Source of the DNA: Wolfiporia cocos
Taxonomy: Eukaryota > Basidiomycota > Agaricomycetes > Polyporales > Phaeolaceae
Reading direction: 5' to 3'
Length of the DNA stretch: 64,000 nt
NCBI GenBank assembly: GCA_029448655.1
Contig: JACCLO010000004.1
Coordinates: 4,402,001 to 4,466,000 of the forward strand
Numbering within the stretch: the stretch's first letter is position 1; each line of letters opens with the position of its first letter. Below the pieces are notes generated by a model that saw only the letters and a list, made by a program, of their open reading frames with translations, ran no database searches and had not been told where the DNA came from. Positions 22,980-35,900 of this stretch are shown here, piece by piece. A program made the position numbers and the translations under genes.

Positions 22980-23998
22980 CTAGTCCCTCTTCCCCTCCGC
23001 CTGAACCGCCTGCCTAATCACCCTCGCCGCGATCCAGTCCACCCAGCTCTCTCCGAGCGCGCCCATCGCCCACTGCACGACCGCGTGCGGCAGGTACGGC
23101 GCGTACCTGCGCCTCCCGCACCCGACCCGCGCCACCAGCGCGCGCGCGAAGCGCTCCGGGCCCGGCACCGCGAGCGACTCCCCGCGCGCGGCGGCGTTCG
23201 TGCGCGTGCGCACGGAGCCGACGACGAGGTACGCGCAGCGCACCCCGCTCGCGGGCCCCCACGCGCGCTCGTCCGTGTCCAGCCCCCGCGCGAGCGCGCC
23301 CAGGAACGCCTTCGTCCCCGCGTACACGGGCAGCCGCGGCGGCGCGTGGTCGCCCACGTGCGAGCCGACGAACTGCACCATCACCGGCCCCGCCTGCGCC
23401 GCGCGGCGCAGCTGCGGGAGCAGCGCGCGTGTGAGGAGCAGCGGGAAGACCGCGTTCCAGTGCACGAACCCGGCGACCTCCGCCTCGCTCCAGTCGTCGA
23501 TCCTGCGCAGCCGAGCGAATCAATGAATGAGTCCCGACACTGTGTACGTAGAGCCGCGGAAACGCAACGTGCGCACTTCTTGTCCACAAGCGGCGACCCG
23601 CCGACGTTGTGCACCACCAGCGTGATGTGCAGCGCGCCGAACGGCGCGACCATCCCCGCAAAGTCGTGCCCGGGCTGCGCCGCGTCTGCCACGAAGCACC
23701 GCACGTCCCCGCCCGCGCGTCCCGCCGCGATCTCCGCCGCGACCGCGCGCACCTTCTCCTCGTTCCGCCCGTGTATGACCAGGTCGAACCCGCGCGAGTA
23801 TAGCTCCTGCGCGACCGCGCGCCCGATGCCGTCCGTCGCGCCCGTGACGAGCGCGTACGCACGCCCGCCGTGCAGGTAGCGGTGCACGGTCGACGGGCGG
23901 AGGACGTACAGCCAGACGAAGCGCAGGAGGCGCACGGCTTGCGGGGCGAGCATGAACGCTCCCACCGCGGCGAGCGCATAGACGAGTCTGGGTGCCAT
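22980..23998 (-). CDS. Membrane-anchored short-chain dehydrogenase/reductase (17beta-HSD / 3-ketoacyl reductase-like)
   Basis: An SDR with an N-terminal hydrophobic segment (LVYALAAVGAFMLAP and WLYVLRP) that should anchor it in a membrane. The cofactor loop is TGATDGIGRA, with HGRNEEK after strand 2, the NVGGSP motif (an NAG equivalent) near 23600, and a YAGTK active site (Tyr-x3-Lys) near 23310. The layout recalls HSD17B12/Ifa38-type 3-ketoacyl-CoA reductases of fatty-acid elongation, but the substrate is not certain. One intron of about 100 bases (near 23578-23500) joins in frame (VDK to IDDWSEAEV). Codon use is very GC-rich, so many shadow frames occur. Confidence 0.85.
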
Positions 23999-24037
23999 CC
24001 TCGTCTGTGGTGGAGAAAGGACGCGGCTTGTGATCGA

Positions 24038-24046
24038 CTATATATC
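24038..24046 (-). promoter_or_regulatory. TATA-like box of the SDR gene
   Basis: GATATATAG on the minus strand about 40 bases above the SDR start codon. Confidence 0.4.
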
Positions 24047-24471
24047 ATGGACTCCGCCACGATGACGCATACGTTCGAGATGCCGGTCTGCCATTTCGTG
24101 AACGTTCTGATCTTGGTTGGCTTCGATCTCGCCGAATCCATCAGGGAGACACCCACAATCGCCGAATATAGCATGTCATCGGATTTCGCTTGTTCCTTGG
24201 AATGCACTGCAATTGGTATAACGAGTAAAATACATTTGTTGATTGACAACACACAATGATACTATGATGACTTGATGGTAGTGAGTATAGGGTGAGCCAA
24301 CAGATATACAAAGCGAGCAACGAAGTATACAACCCGCCCACGCGCACAGCGAAAGCAAAACCAGGGCAAACAGCAGCATGCAGAGACGGCATAAACCCAA
24401 GAGTCTTCGAAGCAGATTAGACAGATGGATTAGCAGGATTGAGGATATGAGAGTGCGGTGGCGTCAGGAGG

Positions 24472-27400
24472 CTACCGGTACTTGCGCACGAGGTCTTCTA
24501 GACCTTGGACGACTTCCGTCATTGTAGGTCGTTCTTGATGGTCTTGCGCCCACATGCGATCCATCAGATCCACGATTTCAGGACACCAGTGTTTGCGCAA
24601 GCCGCTGATGGACGGTCTGCATAACGGGCCTCATGAACACATGAGCAGTCGCTTACGAGAACAGCGCGTACCTCTGGTGCTTGCTGCCGACAAGATCATA
24701 GATCGCATGCTCGTTCATCCCCTAAACGTCGATGAACACCTGGTTATTCATAGGATGTGTTGATATCACGTACCTCCCAGGGGAACTTCTTGTTCGGTAC
24801 GTGCCACTGCAGCATCTCCCAGAAAACCATCGCAAGAGAGAAGACGTCGACCTTGTGATTGTACTTCGGGTGAGCGTGCCACAGTTCCGGGGCTTGCCAG
24901 TTGACTGTGCCCACTAGACTCCGGACCATTGAGCGAGTAGATTGCTTGACCTTCGCCAGCCCGAAATCTGTGATCTTGGCGACCCCCTTGGACGTGATCA
25001 GGATGTTTGACGACTTGCAGTCCCGATGGATGACTGAGGGTTTTCGGGTATGTAGATACTCAAGACCTCGTGCGATATCGAGCATGATGGAAAGCTATTC
25101 CGGGGACGTTTCGGATCAAAGCATCATGTACAGAACGGCAGTACTTACGACTTTATACAGGGAGGGAGGGTTGACATTCCGGATATAGTCGAAGAGATCG
25201 CCGTTCGAACACAGCTCGCTGACAATCATGACCGGCGTCTCCCGAGTATTCTCCGGAATGCTGACTCCAAGCTGGGCGAATATTGTTACAACTCGTTCAC
25301 CGTAGCAATCCGGGAGGACGACTTACGAATCGGACGATGTTGGGGTGGTCGAAGTCGCCCAACAGCTTCAATTCCTTGATGTCCACTGCGAACAATCAGC
25401 CTCGCAACCATAGAGTGGGCCACACCCAACTCACTCGCACTGAGCTGTCCTCGGAACTCGGCAATCGCGACTTTGCGGCCCTTGAACCTACCAATGAAGA
25501 CGTCTTTGAATCCCCCGCTACCGATTTTCTCCAGCTTAGTGAGCTTCTCCGGTGGAATCTCGCGATCATCCAGCCCTAAGCTCTCGAGATCAAGCTCCAG
25601 TTCAGGTTCGGTCTCTTTTTGCCGGCCAGACAACGGGGGCGTGCGGGGTTCGTCCATGTGTACCCGCTCGGAACGGAGAAGTACAGGAGGGGTTTGGCTT
25701 CCGCTCTTGCTCCGGCTCTTCCGTTTGCCATTCGCGCGCGGCTTGCTCGTGGACGGTGGACGTACGGTGCCAGAGGAGGATGGTGAACTGCATTGGCGAT
25801 CGCGCCATTGTAGAAGAGCCTCGGCGAGTTGAGGTTTTGTGCCACTAACGTTGAGATCACGGAGCTCACAGAGCCTTACGAGGTCGTCTCGTCGTAGCCG
25901 CACAAGACTCTTTGTGGTAGCCACCGTGAGATCGACTGGAAGTTAGCAGGTCATTGAATCATTGACAACCAACAACTAAGCGACGCAGCACTCACTATCG
26001 TTGTCCGTTAGCGTCTCGGTATCCTCGCCCTCGTCCTCACCTTCCGCATCAACTTCAATGTCTTCTGCAGAGTCTCGGGATCCTTCATCTTCCTCGTCCT
26101 CCTCGTCCTCTTCGCCGATGGACTCACCATCATCCTCTGGTACGATTTTGCCGCTGCGCAGTACCCTGGGCTCCGAGATAGCTTGTGACTCCACTATCTC
26201 GTCCTCATCGCCTGCGGAGCTCCTCTCGTCATCACCCTCGTTTTCCTCGTCTTCGCCGTCAAAGCTTCGTTGCACTTCGTCGTCGCTGCGCTCGTCGTCG
26301 CCATCGCTGGGAGGTGTGTGAGTCTGCAAACCTCGCGACCTCAGCCTCCGCACCAGCGGGGTTCGCCGATCTACGACCTGAGAAGGTTTAGGTGAAGCCT
26401 TTGGTGAAGGTTTCGGCGAGGGGGTATCTGCGAGCTGATCGACTTCTTCGTCCGGATCCGCCTCAGTTTCAACGAGTTCGTCCTCCTCCTCATCCTCGTC
26501 GGATTCTCGCAGACTCCCGATGCTCTTCTTTGCCTTCCGCATCGGGACGACGCGCTTGCCAATATCTTGAGTATCGGTATCAGTTCGTCCTCTGCTCTTT
26601 TTGCTTTCTACCTTGTCCTTCGAACCCTTGCTGCGCAAGCGCCTTGGGCTGGGTGAGGTGGCAGCAACAGATTCCTCGATCTCGGTCAGATCTGTGAGAT
26701 CGCTCTCATCGTCGAGAGTCTGCATCGGGGGGACGTCGTTGACCTCAACTTCGGCGCTGAACTCAACCTGTTTCGACTTGCCCTTGCCCTTGCTGCCCGA
26801 GGATGTCGGCTGGGGCGACTTCTCGCTAGGGAGCTTACGCGTTCGTAATCGGGTGACGGGAGGGGAGGGTAACGAAGAAGCAGCGTGTGATGATGTAGGG
26901 GATGAGCGGATTGAGCTTGCATTGCTCAGGCCACGCCTAATCAACTGATCGTCGACTATCGTGCAAGATTCGTTTCGTAGATGAGACTTACCTCCGTGTC
27001 GAGACACCGTTGGCCCGAGGCACAGATTGCTCTGTGTACCGTCGTTTCCTCCCGGACTGGCCATCGAACTGTCCAACGGATGGGCATCTGTTTCCAGCTC
27101 GAGTACGCGGCGCACAGTCCAACTCATGTATGGTGGCCCGCCTCCTAAGACCACTCCTCGAGCGCGCCCCGAAATCCGTCTCCTCGCCGCCCGCTACGTT
27201 CCCGCCGTCAGAGGAGTAATCGCTCGAGTTGCTTGCTCCGCCTATCGAAGAGGGAGGAAGCTCCGCGATATCGTCACGGGCGGCAACGATGGCATCCGCG
27301 ATTTCCTGCTTCGTCAGGAGCTCTGCGTCTTCTGATAACCCGGCGCCTCTGTACAATTGTACCAGCTCGTCTTTGCGCAGGCGCAAGAGTTGTTTTATAG

Positions 27401-27993
27401 GTGCGTCATTGATGAGAAAGTCGTTTGCTGTGAGGGGATAAACTATACTCTGCCGCATGGTAGACACGCTCACACTTACATGAATTCACGGCATCTTCGT
27501 TTTCGGAATTGTCCGAAGGCTCCCAGCGACCTTGATCGTCAATGTCCATCGCGCTCGTCACTTCGTCTTCGCTAGTTTCCTGGGCGGCTTTGTGCCTCTT
27601 AAGTCCACGGCCGCCCCGCGGTGGCCTGGAAGATGCTGTATTCTCAGTGCCACTGACGGCGCGCTTCCGCTTTGTGCCGATGCGAACGTGATAGCCATCC
27701 ATCTCATTGCGCATGCTCTTCTCCCGTTCTTCAGATAGACGAGAGGGTAAGCGACGTAAATTAAACTGTAGAGGCACCAAGACGGGACGTGGCGATGTCG
27801 GGGATGAACTGCTCGACGCGACTGGGCCGTGAGAACTAGCACTCGATTGCGAAGTCGCGTCTGTATAGAGACAGACGCGTTTGCGAGGACCAATAGCGCG
27901 TCGCGATTGCAGCTTCCGGCGAGCGAGGACTGTAATGTCTGGGACCGAGGATACTCTATGGTGCGAGCGCCGTGGGGCCATACCCGAAGTCAA
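24472..27993 (-). CDS. TKL-like protein kinase with two SAP-like motifs and a long acidic linker
   Basis: The start is at 27993 or at the second Met at 27981. The N-terminus is basic and Ser-rich. Then a SAP-like helix pair (IKQLLRLRKDELVQLYRGAGL, about 27400) is followed by a long acidic, low-complexity section (about 26940-26000) with proline/lysine PSPK repeats and EDEEDEEDEG runs. A second SAP-like motif (LVRLRRDDLVRLCELRDL...GTKPQLAEALL) lies near 25890. The kinase domain has Gly loop GSGGFKDV, VAIAEFRG at strand 3, GLEYLH, HRDCKSSN, DFGLAKV, GTVNWQAPE and a final MTEVVQGLEDLVRKYR before TAG at 24474-24472. The strand-3 lysine of VAIK is replaced by Ala. The SAP-like motifs suggest nucleic-acid or chromatin binding, an inference. 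About nine introns. Confidence 0.85.
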
Positions 27994-28401
27994 GGATGTC
28001 AGAGTGGTGCGTCTTGCTGGGCCTCCAGAGCAAGTTCAGCGAGATGCGCGACAAGAAGAGGAGGCCGTATGTCTGCAGAAGCCCGTCGGGCAGGGTGATA
28101 GCACTTGCCCTGTTCGATATCGTTGTCGTCGTTGACGCTACTGTGGTTTGGAACAAGAAAACCAAACAAACACAAGCAGGCGCCACATCTCGGGCGCTTG
28201 CGTCATGACGCCGCACACGGTCACGCAAAAATCATGTGCGCGATTGATGTATATCGAGCGCCTAACTCGCGTGCGTCGCTTCTCATCTGGCATTTGCGGG
28301 AAGGTATCTCTATGTTGGTTACTTATGCACATGAGGAAACATAGACCCTAGCAGTCTGTTATGCAGACCGTGACACATCCATCAGCACATCTAATCGGAC
28401 A
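27994..28401. other. Intergenic between kinase and acyl-CoA synthetase
   Basis: Holds the upstream region of the kinase and the 3' region of the synthetase, both on the minus strand. No gene seen. Confidence 0.5.
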
Positions 28402-31049
28402 TCACAACTTCGCCGCTGTCTGACGCAAGACGGCCTTCTGTATCTTGCCTGTAGATGTTTTCTGAGAGGAGCAAGTCAGACGGCCGTCTGCGTGATCGTA
28501 ATGAGACGACTTACAGGCAGCTGAGCGACAACCTCGACCCATTCTGGGCAAGCGAAACCTGGGAGACGTTGACGAGCGTGTTTCTTCAACGCGTCCGCGA
28601 ATTCCGCATGTCGCCCCACCCATTGCTGAGCACGCTGTGGATGTAAAATCACGAAAGCCATTGGGCGCTCTCCCCACTTTGGATGCGGCCGTGCAACGAC
28701 CGATACCTCAAGGACATCTGGGTGACTGGCAAGCTCTACAAGACGGTCAGATCCGAATCGACTGGTTCAGAGGCGTCCTGATATTCACCTTGTTCAATTG
28801 CTAAGCTCGATGCATTCTAGCATGCGGGTCAACATCAACATCAAGCCCGCATCACTGAGATCTTACCTCTCCGCCGGAGATGATGATGTCTTTGCTTCTA
28901 TCTTGAATAGCGATATATCCATCGGGGTGCATAACCGCAAGGTCGCCCGAGGCGAAATATCCCGCGCGGAATGCCTTCTTGGTCGCCTCTGGGTCCCTGA
29001 AGTACTACAAAGGGGCACTTGTGTTGATCACAGGTATCGCGTTTGCCAGCAAGCACTTACCTCCTTCATCACGCTGTTTCCACGGACGACGACTTCGCCC
29101 AGCGTCTTGCCGTCCTTTGGCACGTCGACGAGCTCAGTTTCCGGGGCGCCCTCCTCATCTTCCTTAGCATAATAGACGACGCGCGCATCATCTGACGTCG
29201 CGATCGTCATTCCTTGACGCGCGACATATCTCGCGCGCTCGTCGAGGGGCAGAGAATCCCAGTGTGGTTGCATGTAGCATCGAGTGAACGGCCCGTAGGT
29301 CTTAGGTTGGGGTCAATACATCGTATCCCCTCGACACTCCCTTATACCTCACCTCTCTAGATAAAGAATCAGTCAGTACACAGGATATCGTCATAGACAT
29401 GATACATACGTTAGTCCATATACATGAAGTGGACGGATGTTCAGCCTCTCCAGCGAGCCAAGCAGATGGGCCGTGGGCGCAGATCCAGCAACCACAGCTA
29501 AGATTGACTTATCCAGCCTTTTTGCTTCAGGAGCATTGGCGAGACCAATCTGTCTCTCGTGAGTCTCGGAGTTTCCGGTGCTTGGATTCAGCACAGACCT
29601 GGACAGTGGGTGCGCCACAGTAGTGCGTTACACCAGATTTCGTTAGGTGGTACCAAATTTGCGGATAGGAAACTGTCCGGAGAATGATCTGATAGTCGCC
29701 GTTGAGTCACACTGAGGCACAGTATTTTCGATTGCTGACCTGCGTGGCAGAAGCAAGCGTAATCGCCCATGGGAACGTCCAACCGCAAGCATGAAACATC
29801 GGTAGGATCCTGAATGTTGCAAATCAGTGAGAGACCTCCACGAAGCCGATTGAATTGTACCATAGATAAGTGGAATCCCTGTTGATACTGCATCGTTTGA
29901 TAGTGAGATAGGAAATGTCGCATAGGAATGTATACGGTGTCGTACCCTGCATCATATGCATTTCCGAACGCAGCAAGGTATGCCCCTAATTTGAGGTTAG
30001 AGCGTACTGTCCCAGACAGTGTGGCGACATATGTGCACTCACCCCTGAGCGACGTGATGACACCCTTCGGCTATATGCCATGCGTGAGCGTAATGGCATA
30101 GAAGCTTCATTGGCAGTCGACGTACTCGTCCTGATGTCCCAGACCTAAGTGGAGACAATACTGAGTGTTCCTCGCGGATTCACACACGACAATGGATACT
30201 AACGTGTAGCACAACGCAATGGCTGCATCTTCATCTTCCTCCCAATCCAATCCAGACCAGCCCTTCTCTCCACTGAACCTCCTTCCAGCACTCAAAAACT
30301 CCTCATACGGGTCCCCAGCTCTGCCAGTATCCTTCGATACAATCACTGGAATCTTTGCATTTTGAACAAGGTGGGCCAACTCGTGGTCTACCAATATGAG
30401 TTTCGACCCGCTGTGCTCGAGAATATAGTCAACCTCGGGGCGAGTGAGACGGGTGTTGATTGGGCAGATTACGGCGCGGGCAGCTAGGATACCTTGATGC
30501 GCATCTGAGGGTAGAGAACTTAGTCATGAGGGAACGTATGGCATACAAAAGGCAGACCAGCTATCATTGGACTTAGGAAAAGGTTGCTGTAAGTTACAAT
30601 CATCTCAAGAGACAGCTTCGCACTCACGAGTTGGGGGAGATCACTGCGATCCGATCCCCGGGTTTAATTCCTGCCTGTATGAGAGCATACGCTAAATTCT
30701 GTACCCGCTGAGCCCTTCCATCGTGTATCAGTCATGGCTTCCAATCTGATGGATGTATGCGCTTACCAGACTGCATAGGAGTAGAACACGGGCTGCGCCA
30801 CATCAGCGTGCGCAAGAGCAAGCTTGTTCGGATATATCTGCGCTGATCGAAGCAAGAATGCGAGAGGATTCTGCCAGCAGGAAGGTCATGACGAGGTGCT
30901 TCATTAAGAAAAATAAGAGTGAGCATGCATACCAGAGGATGCTTGAATCCTGGTGAACTGTGCGGGAACCGGAGCCTATAGTTCACATCCCGTGGCGGCA
31001 AACTCTCGGGCGAAGGATGAAACGCCCGCATTGACTCTACGATAGACAT
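28402..31049 (-). CDS. AMP-forming acyl-CoA synthetase (ANL superfamily)
   Basis: Activates a carboxylic acid to acyl-AMP and then acyl-CoA. Exons give [62 protein letters not shown], and the AMP-binding P-loop [17 protein letters not shown]. Then come [54 protein letters not shown] and [13 protein letters not shown], and the C-terminal lysine motif [12 protein letters not shown] before TGA at 28404-28402. The P-loop is assembled from three exons, the middle one only 19 bases (30144-30126). All joins I checked keep frame, so the gene appears functional. The sequence fits the medium-chain or aryl/acetate-like fungal group; the substrate cannot be told. No peroxisomal SKL end (it ends AAKL). 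Confidence 0.88.
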
Positions 31050-32143
31050 GAGTCTCAGTTGAGTGGGTACTTGACCTGGGAGACAAGACCTTCAAGTGTC
31101 ATCTCTGCCCAGATGATATGCTGTATGCTCTTCAGAGGTTCGCAAGTTGAGTGATCAAGCTACAGTGGACGTCGAGGTTTATATGTACGCATGGGGCCCC
31201 GCACAACAGAGAGCGGAGAATTCGGCTATTCGGATGTGTCGGATGGCAACGCAGCACGCTTAGCGAAGGAGCGTGTTCTCCTCTCGCCTGTCACTTGATG
31301 TATGACCTAACCACTAGTACCAGTACTTGGAGCAGGTGAAACGCTCTATCTAAACACTCTAGCAGCTCAATCATAGGGTTTATTGAGGCAGATGGTGGTG
31401 TCAAACACACCATATATTACAAGGCGCAAATACGGGTGCTCCGGATGGCAGCCTGCGAAGTCACGAAGCTGTGGTACAAGCGCTGGCTGGATGATTTGAC
31501 GATGTGATAAGCTGACCCCAGTTACTTCTTCCGTACGGTGCAGGTGAGGAGGAACTCTCCCGGCAGTTGTTTCAGCTTTGTACATAGAGCTAGGCTCTGG
31601 AGGATCTGCGCCTGGTAATGAAAGCACAAAATACTACTCGAGGCGATGGATCAGGCCTCAGGCGAACGTTGACAGTTGCCTAAAGTGGCTATTATGAGCC
31701 ACACAGCGTTCCCTCTGAATGAATCCACACACCTCCTTGGAATGTGCCAATATTAATGATATGCACAAGAACAGGTGGTATAGTCCCGGCCATTAGCCCG
31801 GGACGCACGGTCAAATCCGACGGGCTCATGATCAGAAAAACATCTAGACCGGATGAATCTCGCTTTGCGCCGAGCGTGCCTCTCAAGATATGCTAAACCT
31901 AACCCATGTAAGTAGCATCTTTATGTCCTCTTGGGAATGGTCTATATATTATCTCGCTTACTAGATGCTTTAGCCTTTGCATCGGTCGCCATCGCGCGTG
32001 GCTGCTCTCATTGTGCGTATGTATATATAATGTCAAACGCTAGGCGCTCTGTATGCGTATCTTCTCGGATGCCTGCTGAGTCGTGCGCTCAACCTTCTGC
32101 TCGCCGCCCTCCGTCTTGCCTTGTGTCAACGTTGTAGTGCAAG
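31050..32143. other. Gene-poor stretch
   Basis: Minus-strand frames at 31886-31692 and 31627-31367 could be two exons of a small gene but match nothing I know and lack clear splice logic. Otherwise nothing seen. Confidence 0.4.
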
Positions 32144-32966
32144 ATGCTGTTGAAGTTTGAGTCGACGGACATCCACCGGTCGTCAATCATCGACTGTGCG
32201 ACGGGCGACGTCGTGTTCCGAACCGTCACTCCTACTCGCCAGACCCAAACGCGCAAGCGTTCTGGGTCACGCTCGACTCTTCGCAGTACCTTTCTGCGCA
32301 TCTCAGAGGAGAAGCTCCCAGCTGAGGATTCGGAGGAACTTAAGACTGTTGTGGAAGATGCAGATGGACACATAATTGCGGAGATCACATGGGAAGGATA
32401 TGAGGGCAATACTGCATCATGCATACGTATCGGGGAGGAGTACCTCACTGGTGCTGCAGATCTATTTGATGCGGAGTTCGTGAAGATATAGTGAGTACCA
32501 CAGATGTGGACATTCGTTGTCGTGCAGCTGTACACTAACGTGACTGCCAACTATAGCCCCGAAGAGACCCTTATGCCAACACGTCTGGAGTACGTCTGGA
32601 GATTAACAGCGGATAGCCTGACGGTCAGTGTTATTTGCTGATGACAACAACTCACGCCCATCATTATTACAAACTTGCGGCACCCTAACCTGATATCGGC
32701 CGAACAGCTCCTAGATGACGATAACGAAGAGATCGGAGCATCGTACAAGGACCACACGCAGGCTGCTAATGGCTCCTTGAATCTGACTCCGACTTCGACG
32801 AAGGGTTCTGGATCTAATTTCCTCCTGCTGAACACACGACCGGACGAGGTTCTCGAGATGCTAGGTCAGTCCTTGCATGTTCGTTCCCTCAATGAACTCA
32901 CGTCGGGAACAACGCTAGTCTGTCACCTGCTACTCAGTGGCCTCCGTGAACGCTTATACTTGTTGA
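32144..32966 (+). CDS. Small DUF6593-like protein
   Basis: Exon 1 (32144-32491) begins MLLKFESTDIHRSSIIDCATGDVVFRTVT and includes HIIAEITWEGYE and YLTGAADLF. Exon 2 adds YPEETLMPTRLEYVWRLT; exon 3 adds LLDDDNEEIGASY...NFLLLNTRPDEVLEML. These fit the beta-rich plan of agaricomycete DUF6593 proteins, whose function is unknown. After the last intron (about 32864-32938) the frame soon closes at TGA 32964-32966. If the last intron is not removed, a longer plus-strand frame runs to 33118, so the 3' end is uncertain. The family name is from memory of the pattern, not a search. Confidence 0.6.
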
Positions 32967-35900
32967 CGAAGGCATTCTATGAACAATGGGATCAACAGCA
33001 CAAGCAACAATGCGGGAACCCATTTGCAAGGTTCCGACGTGGCGCCTTGCGAAATCTTGCGCAAGTACGGGACTCTTTACGCCGCGGGCCATCGTCGCCG
33101 GTGTCGCCATTACAGTAATCGCCACGTCATCGATCTCTGGCTTGGTTCCTCTGCACTTACTGAACCATACCATTTTGCGGAAGGATGGGTATCATACTGT
33201 ATCTCCACTCGTTTATAGTGACTTTGCTGGGCGTTGCACACTTAGAGCACGTCGTCTGTACTTTCCTTAATGTCGTCCGTTCCTTACTGTCTCTCGTTAC
33301 CGCGCTACAAACTATCGTCCTTGGCCCCGTGTACCGTTGCTCGTTATTGTGAAGCAATCAAGCCATGCATTATCGGTTCTCCACCAGATGCCACAAAAAG
33401 CGCTACAAGCCCTTCATCGATTACATATTGATGGCGTAAAGCAGCACATCCCATGGCGTCTGGCTTTGCTTCGAAGATATGGAGCTTTGACCTGAGCGGC
33501 GATGCCAACTTGGGCGGACCCGCGTCGTCGATCGCAGAACTATGTAAAGAACATCAAAAAGGGAGTGACATTAGAGATTCCATGTCTTCGGCCGATCTGC
33601 AGAGCACATCAATACGACGACATGGAATCCGCGCACCGCTGAAGACATCCGTGACCATAGCGGAGAGTTCGAACATGGGAGTAGGAAGCACATCTTGATC
33701 ATAGCCCCATCCATACGTGAATTGAAGCGATGCGCATTGTGAAATTGTGAAACTGCCCTATTCCCGCTTCCAAGCAGGAAATGAACGTTTCATAAACGGT
33801 GAACGGGTATAGGTTTCTCGTAAACGCGCGTCAGCTATCGTTCATCATTCGAGGTCCCAAACATCAGGGCCTGCAATGCAGACGACTTTACGGTGTTATA
33901 CACCTTCTCGGGGAGAGACCCTGCCTGACCATCTGTCAGCTAGTTTTGATATTGTAGCACAAGGTTCGGCGGAGCGCGTACATTATCTGCACCAGTATGT
34001 CTTCCTTCGATGCAGCGCATCGCGTACTGTGACGCTTTACTGTAACGGTCTGCCTGTTGCGCTTGAGAACATGTCAGTCCGGATTGTATCTTCAGCAAGC
34101 TATGTATTCGCTACCGTGTAATTGAGTCAGCCATGAGCACGCCAGATGGCCGCCCACTACCATTCTTGATTCCGACACACCGGAAAGACCTTGTTATCTC
34201 CCTGGCGTTCAAGGGGAGCGCTGGTCCAGCTTCTATATTCACAGCAATGCCTGCTCCAAGGGCGGGAGAACGCCACACCGATTTGAGATTGTGCACCCTG
34301 TTGCCAAAGCGTCGGTGCGGAAGATGTTTCCCCGACTGTGGGGATCCTATCGCTGATGCACGGACATCTCGAGGGGCGCACGAGATATTGAGCGGGACGC
34401 CGGCGAGAGGCTTACCTTCGACATCACAACAAACGGGGCGCAAGTCTAAGGGCGACCGTGCGCATCCGATATCACTTGTACCCACATCTGTGGCTATTGT
34501 CGCGGGCTGACGTGAGCACGTTCCACAACCTACCGTAACGTCGAAACCGTCTGCTAAGCACAATGGCATGCGCCAATTGGGGGATAGATCATAGTCTGAT
34601 GCTGGTACAGATGAGTCAATGGAAGGCCTGAAGGTGACGATTGACCGAGCTCAGGGAATTCCAAAACAATTCGTATAACTCCTGCATCCTGATATTGACA
34701 ACGGCCCAAAATCAATGAATATCAGTACGATATTACCCTTATGGAAAATGGCGTCTGCCTGCGCGTTATGTTTGAAGCAGTCTTGAGGCTACTCTGACAT
34801 GAATGCTCGACGTCGTGGCCCCAGAGAGGGTGATGTTGCAAGTATTATCTCCGCGTACCTTGACAAATAAGTGGCGCAATACACACTTTCTCAAGTTATC
34901 ACTATGTTAAGAAGGCTCGTTAAAATCAAATCGAAGAGTCGCTCATAGGATCGGCTTGCCTGGACTGATTCAAGCAGGCAAGGCAAGGGGCGCCGAGGTC
35001 ACGTCTTTGGATGTCGAACATGCGTGCTGAGCTGTTGTGCTTCCTCACAGGTCGCAATCTCGTATTGTAATACACATCGCAGCCTTAATTGCAAAACGGA
35101 CAACGGGCCGTTCCCTGTCGTCAGCCATTGCTTTGTTTTAAGCCCCAAAGTGATTTCACATTGACGGAAGCGTACGTCGACTGACTCGTTGACCAGAGGT
35201 GCTCTGGATATCGTGGAGCATTGCATATTGCCATAAGTATTGAATAATCGTCCTACGTTGTCTTGGCAGAACATTCTCCAGTAGTACTCTGAGTGTCTGA
35301 GACCTGTAGAATCATTGTCAAGTGGTATTGACCTAAAGACGTGTGCGAAACAGGAACAGCAGGCCCGTACGATAGCCTATGCGCTGGTGAACTAATCAGG
35401 CCGAGCCCGACTGATGCACCATATGCATGGGCCACAAGGAATGCACTGATGGTAGCCGTGGTTTGAAGATCCGGCCGAGCATACCGTGTACATCGATGGC
35501 AAGTTAAGTACGTACCGGGTAAGAGCTCACCAGTGAAGATACGATGTACGCTTCGATCTGGTTCGGCGGGCGGCTGAATGCGAGCAACGAGCGGCATGCA
35601 ACGAGCGGCATACTATACCAATTGCGCCTCGCACTACACCCGCCGTCTTCCGCTGGGTTCGGAGACAAACGACGGGGCTTTGTTGCGTGCGATGGGTCGA
35701 AACCAAGCGACCTGTGCATCCCTTGCAGCGTCAGTAACGGTTGCTGGCCTGATGGTGTCAATATACAGAGTACAAGGACTGCATTGGCACACTTCCACTT
35801 GGCGAACTGTGCCACATCCAGGGCGCTTATATTTCCACGGAGTTTAATTTGAAACTGGTAGACGCTAAGGGATGCATGCATGAAAATCCCGGTGCATCTG

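Noticed and set aside
23014..24252. 412-codon minus-strand frame across the SDR gene
   Set aside because: A shadow frame of GC-rich coding DNA, dominated by Arg, Ala, Gly and Ser; the SDR motifs are in the other frame.
31367..31886. Possible two-exon minus-strand gene
   Set aside because: The candidate splice gives a stop soon after the join, and neither part resembles a known protein.
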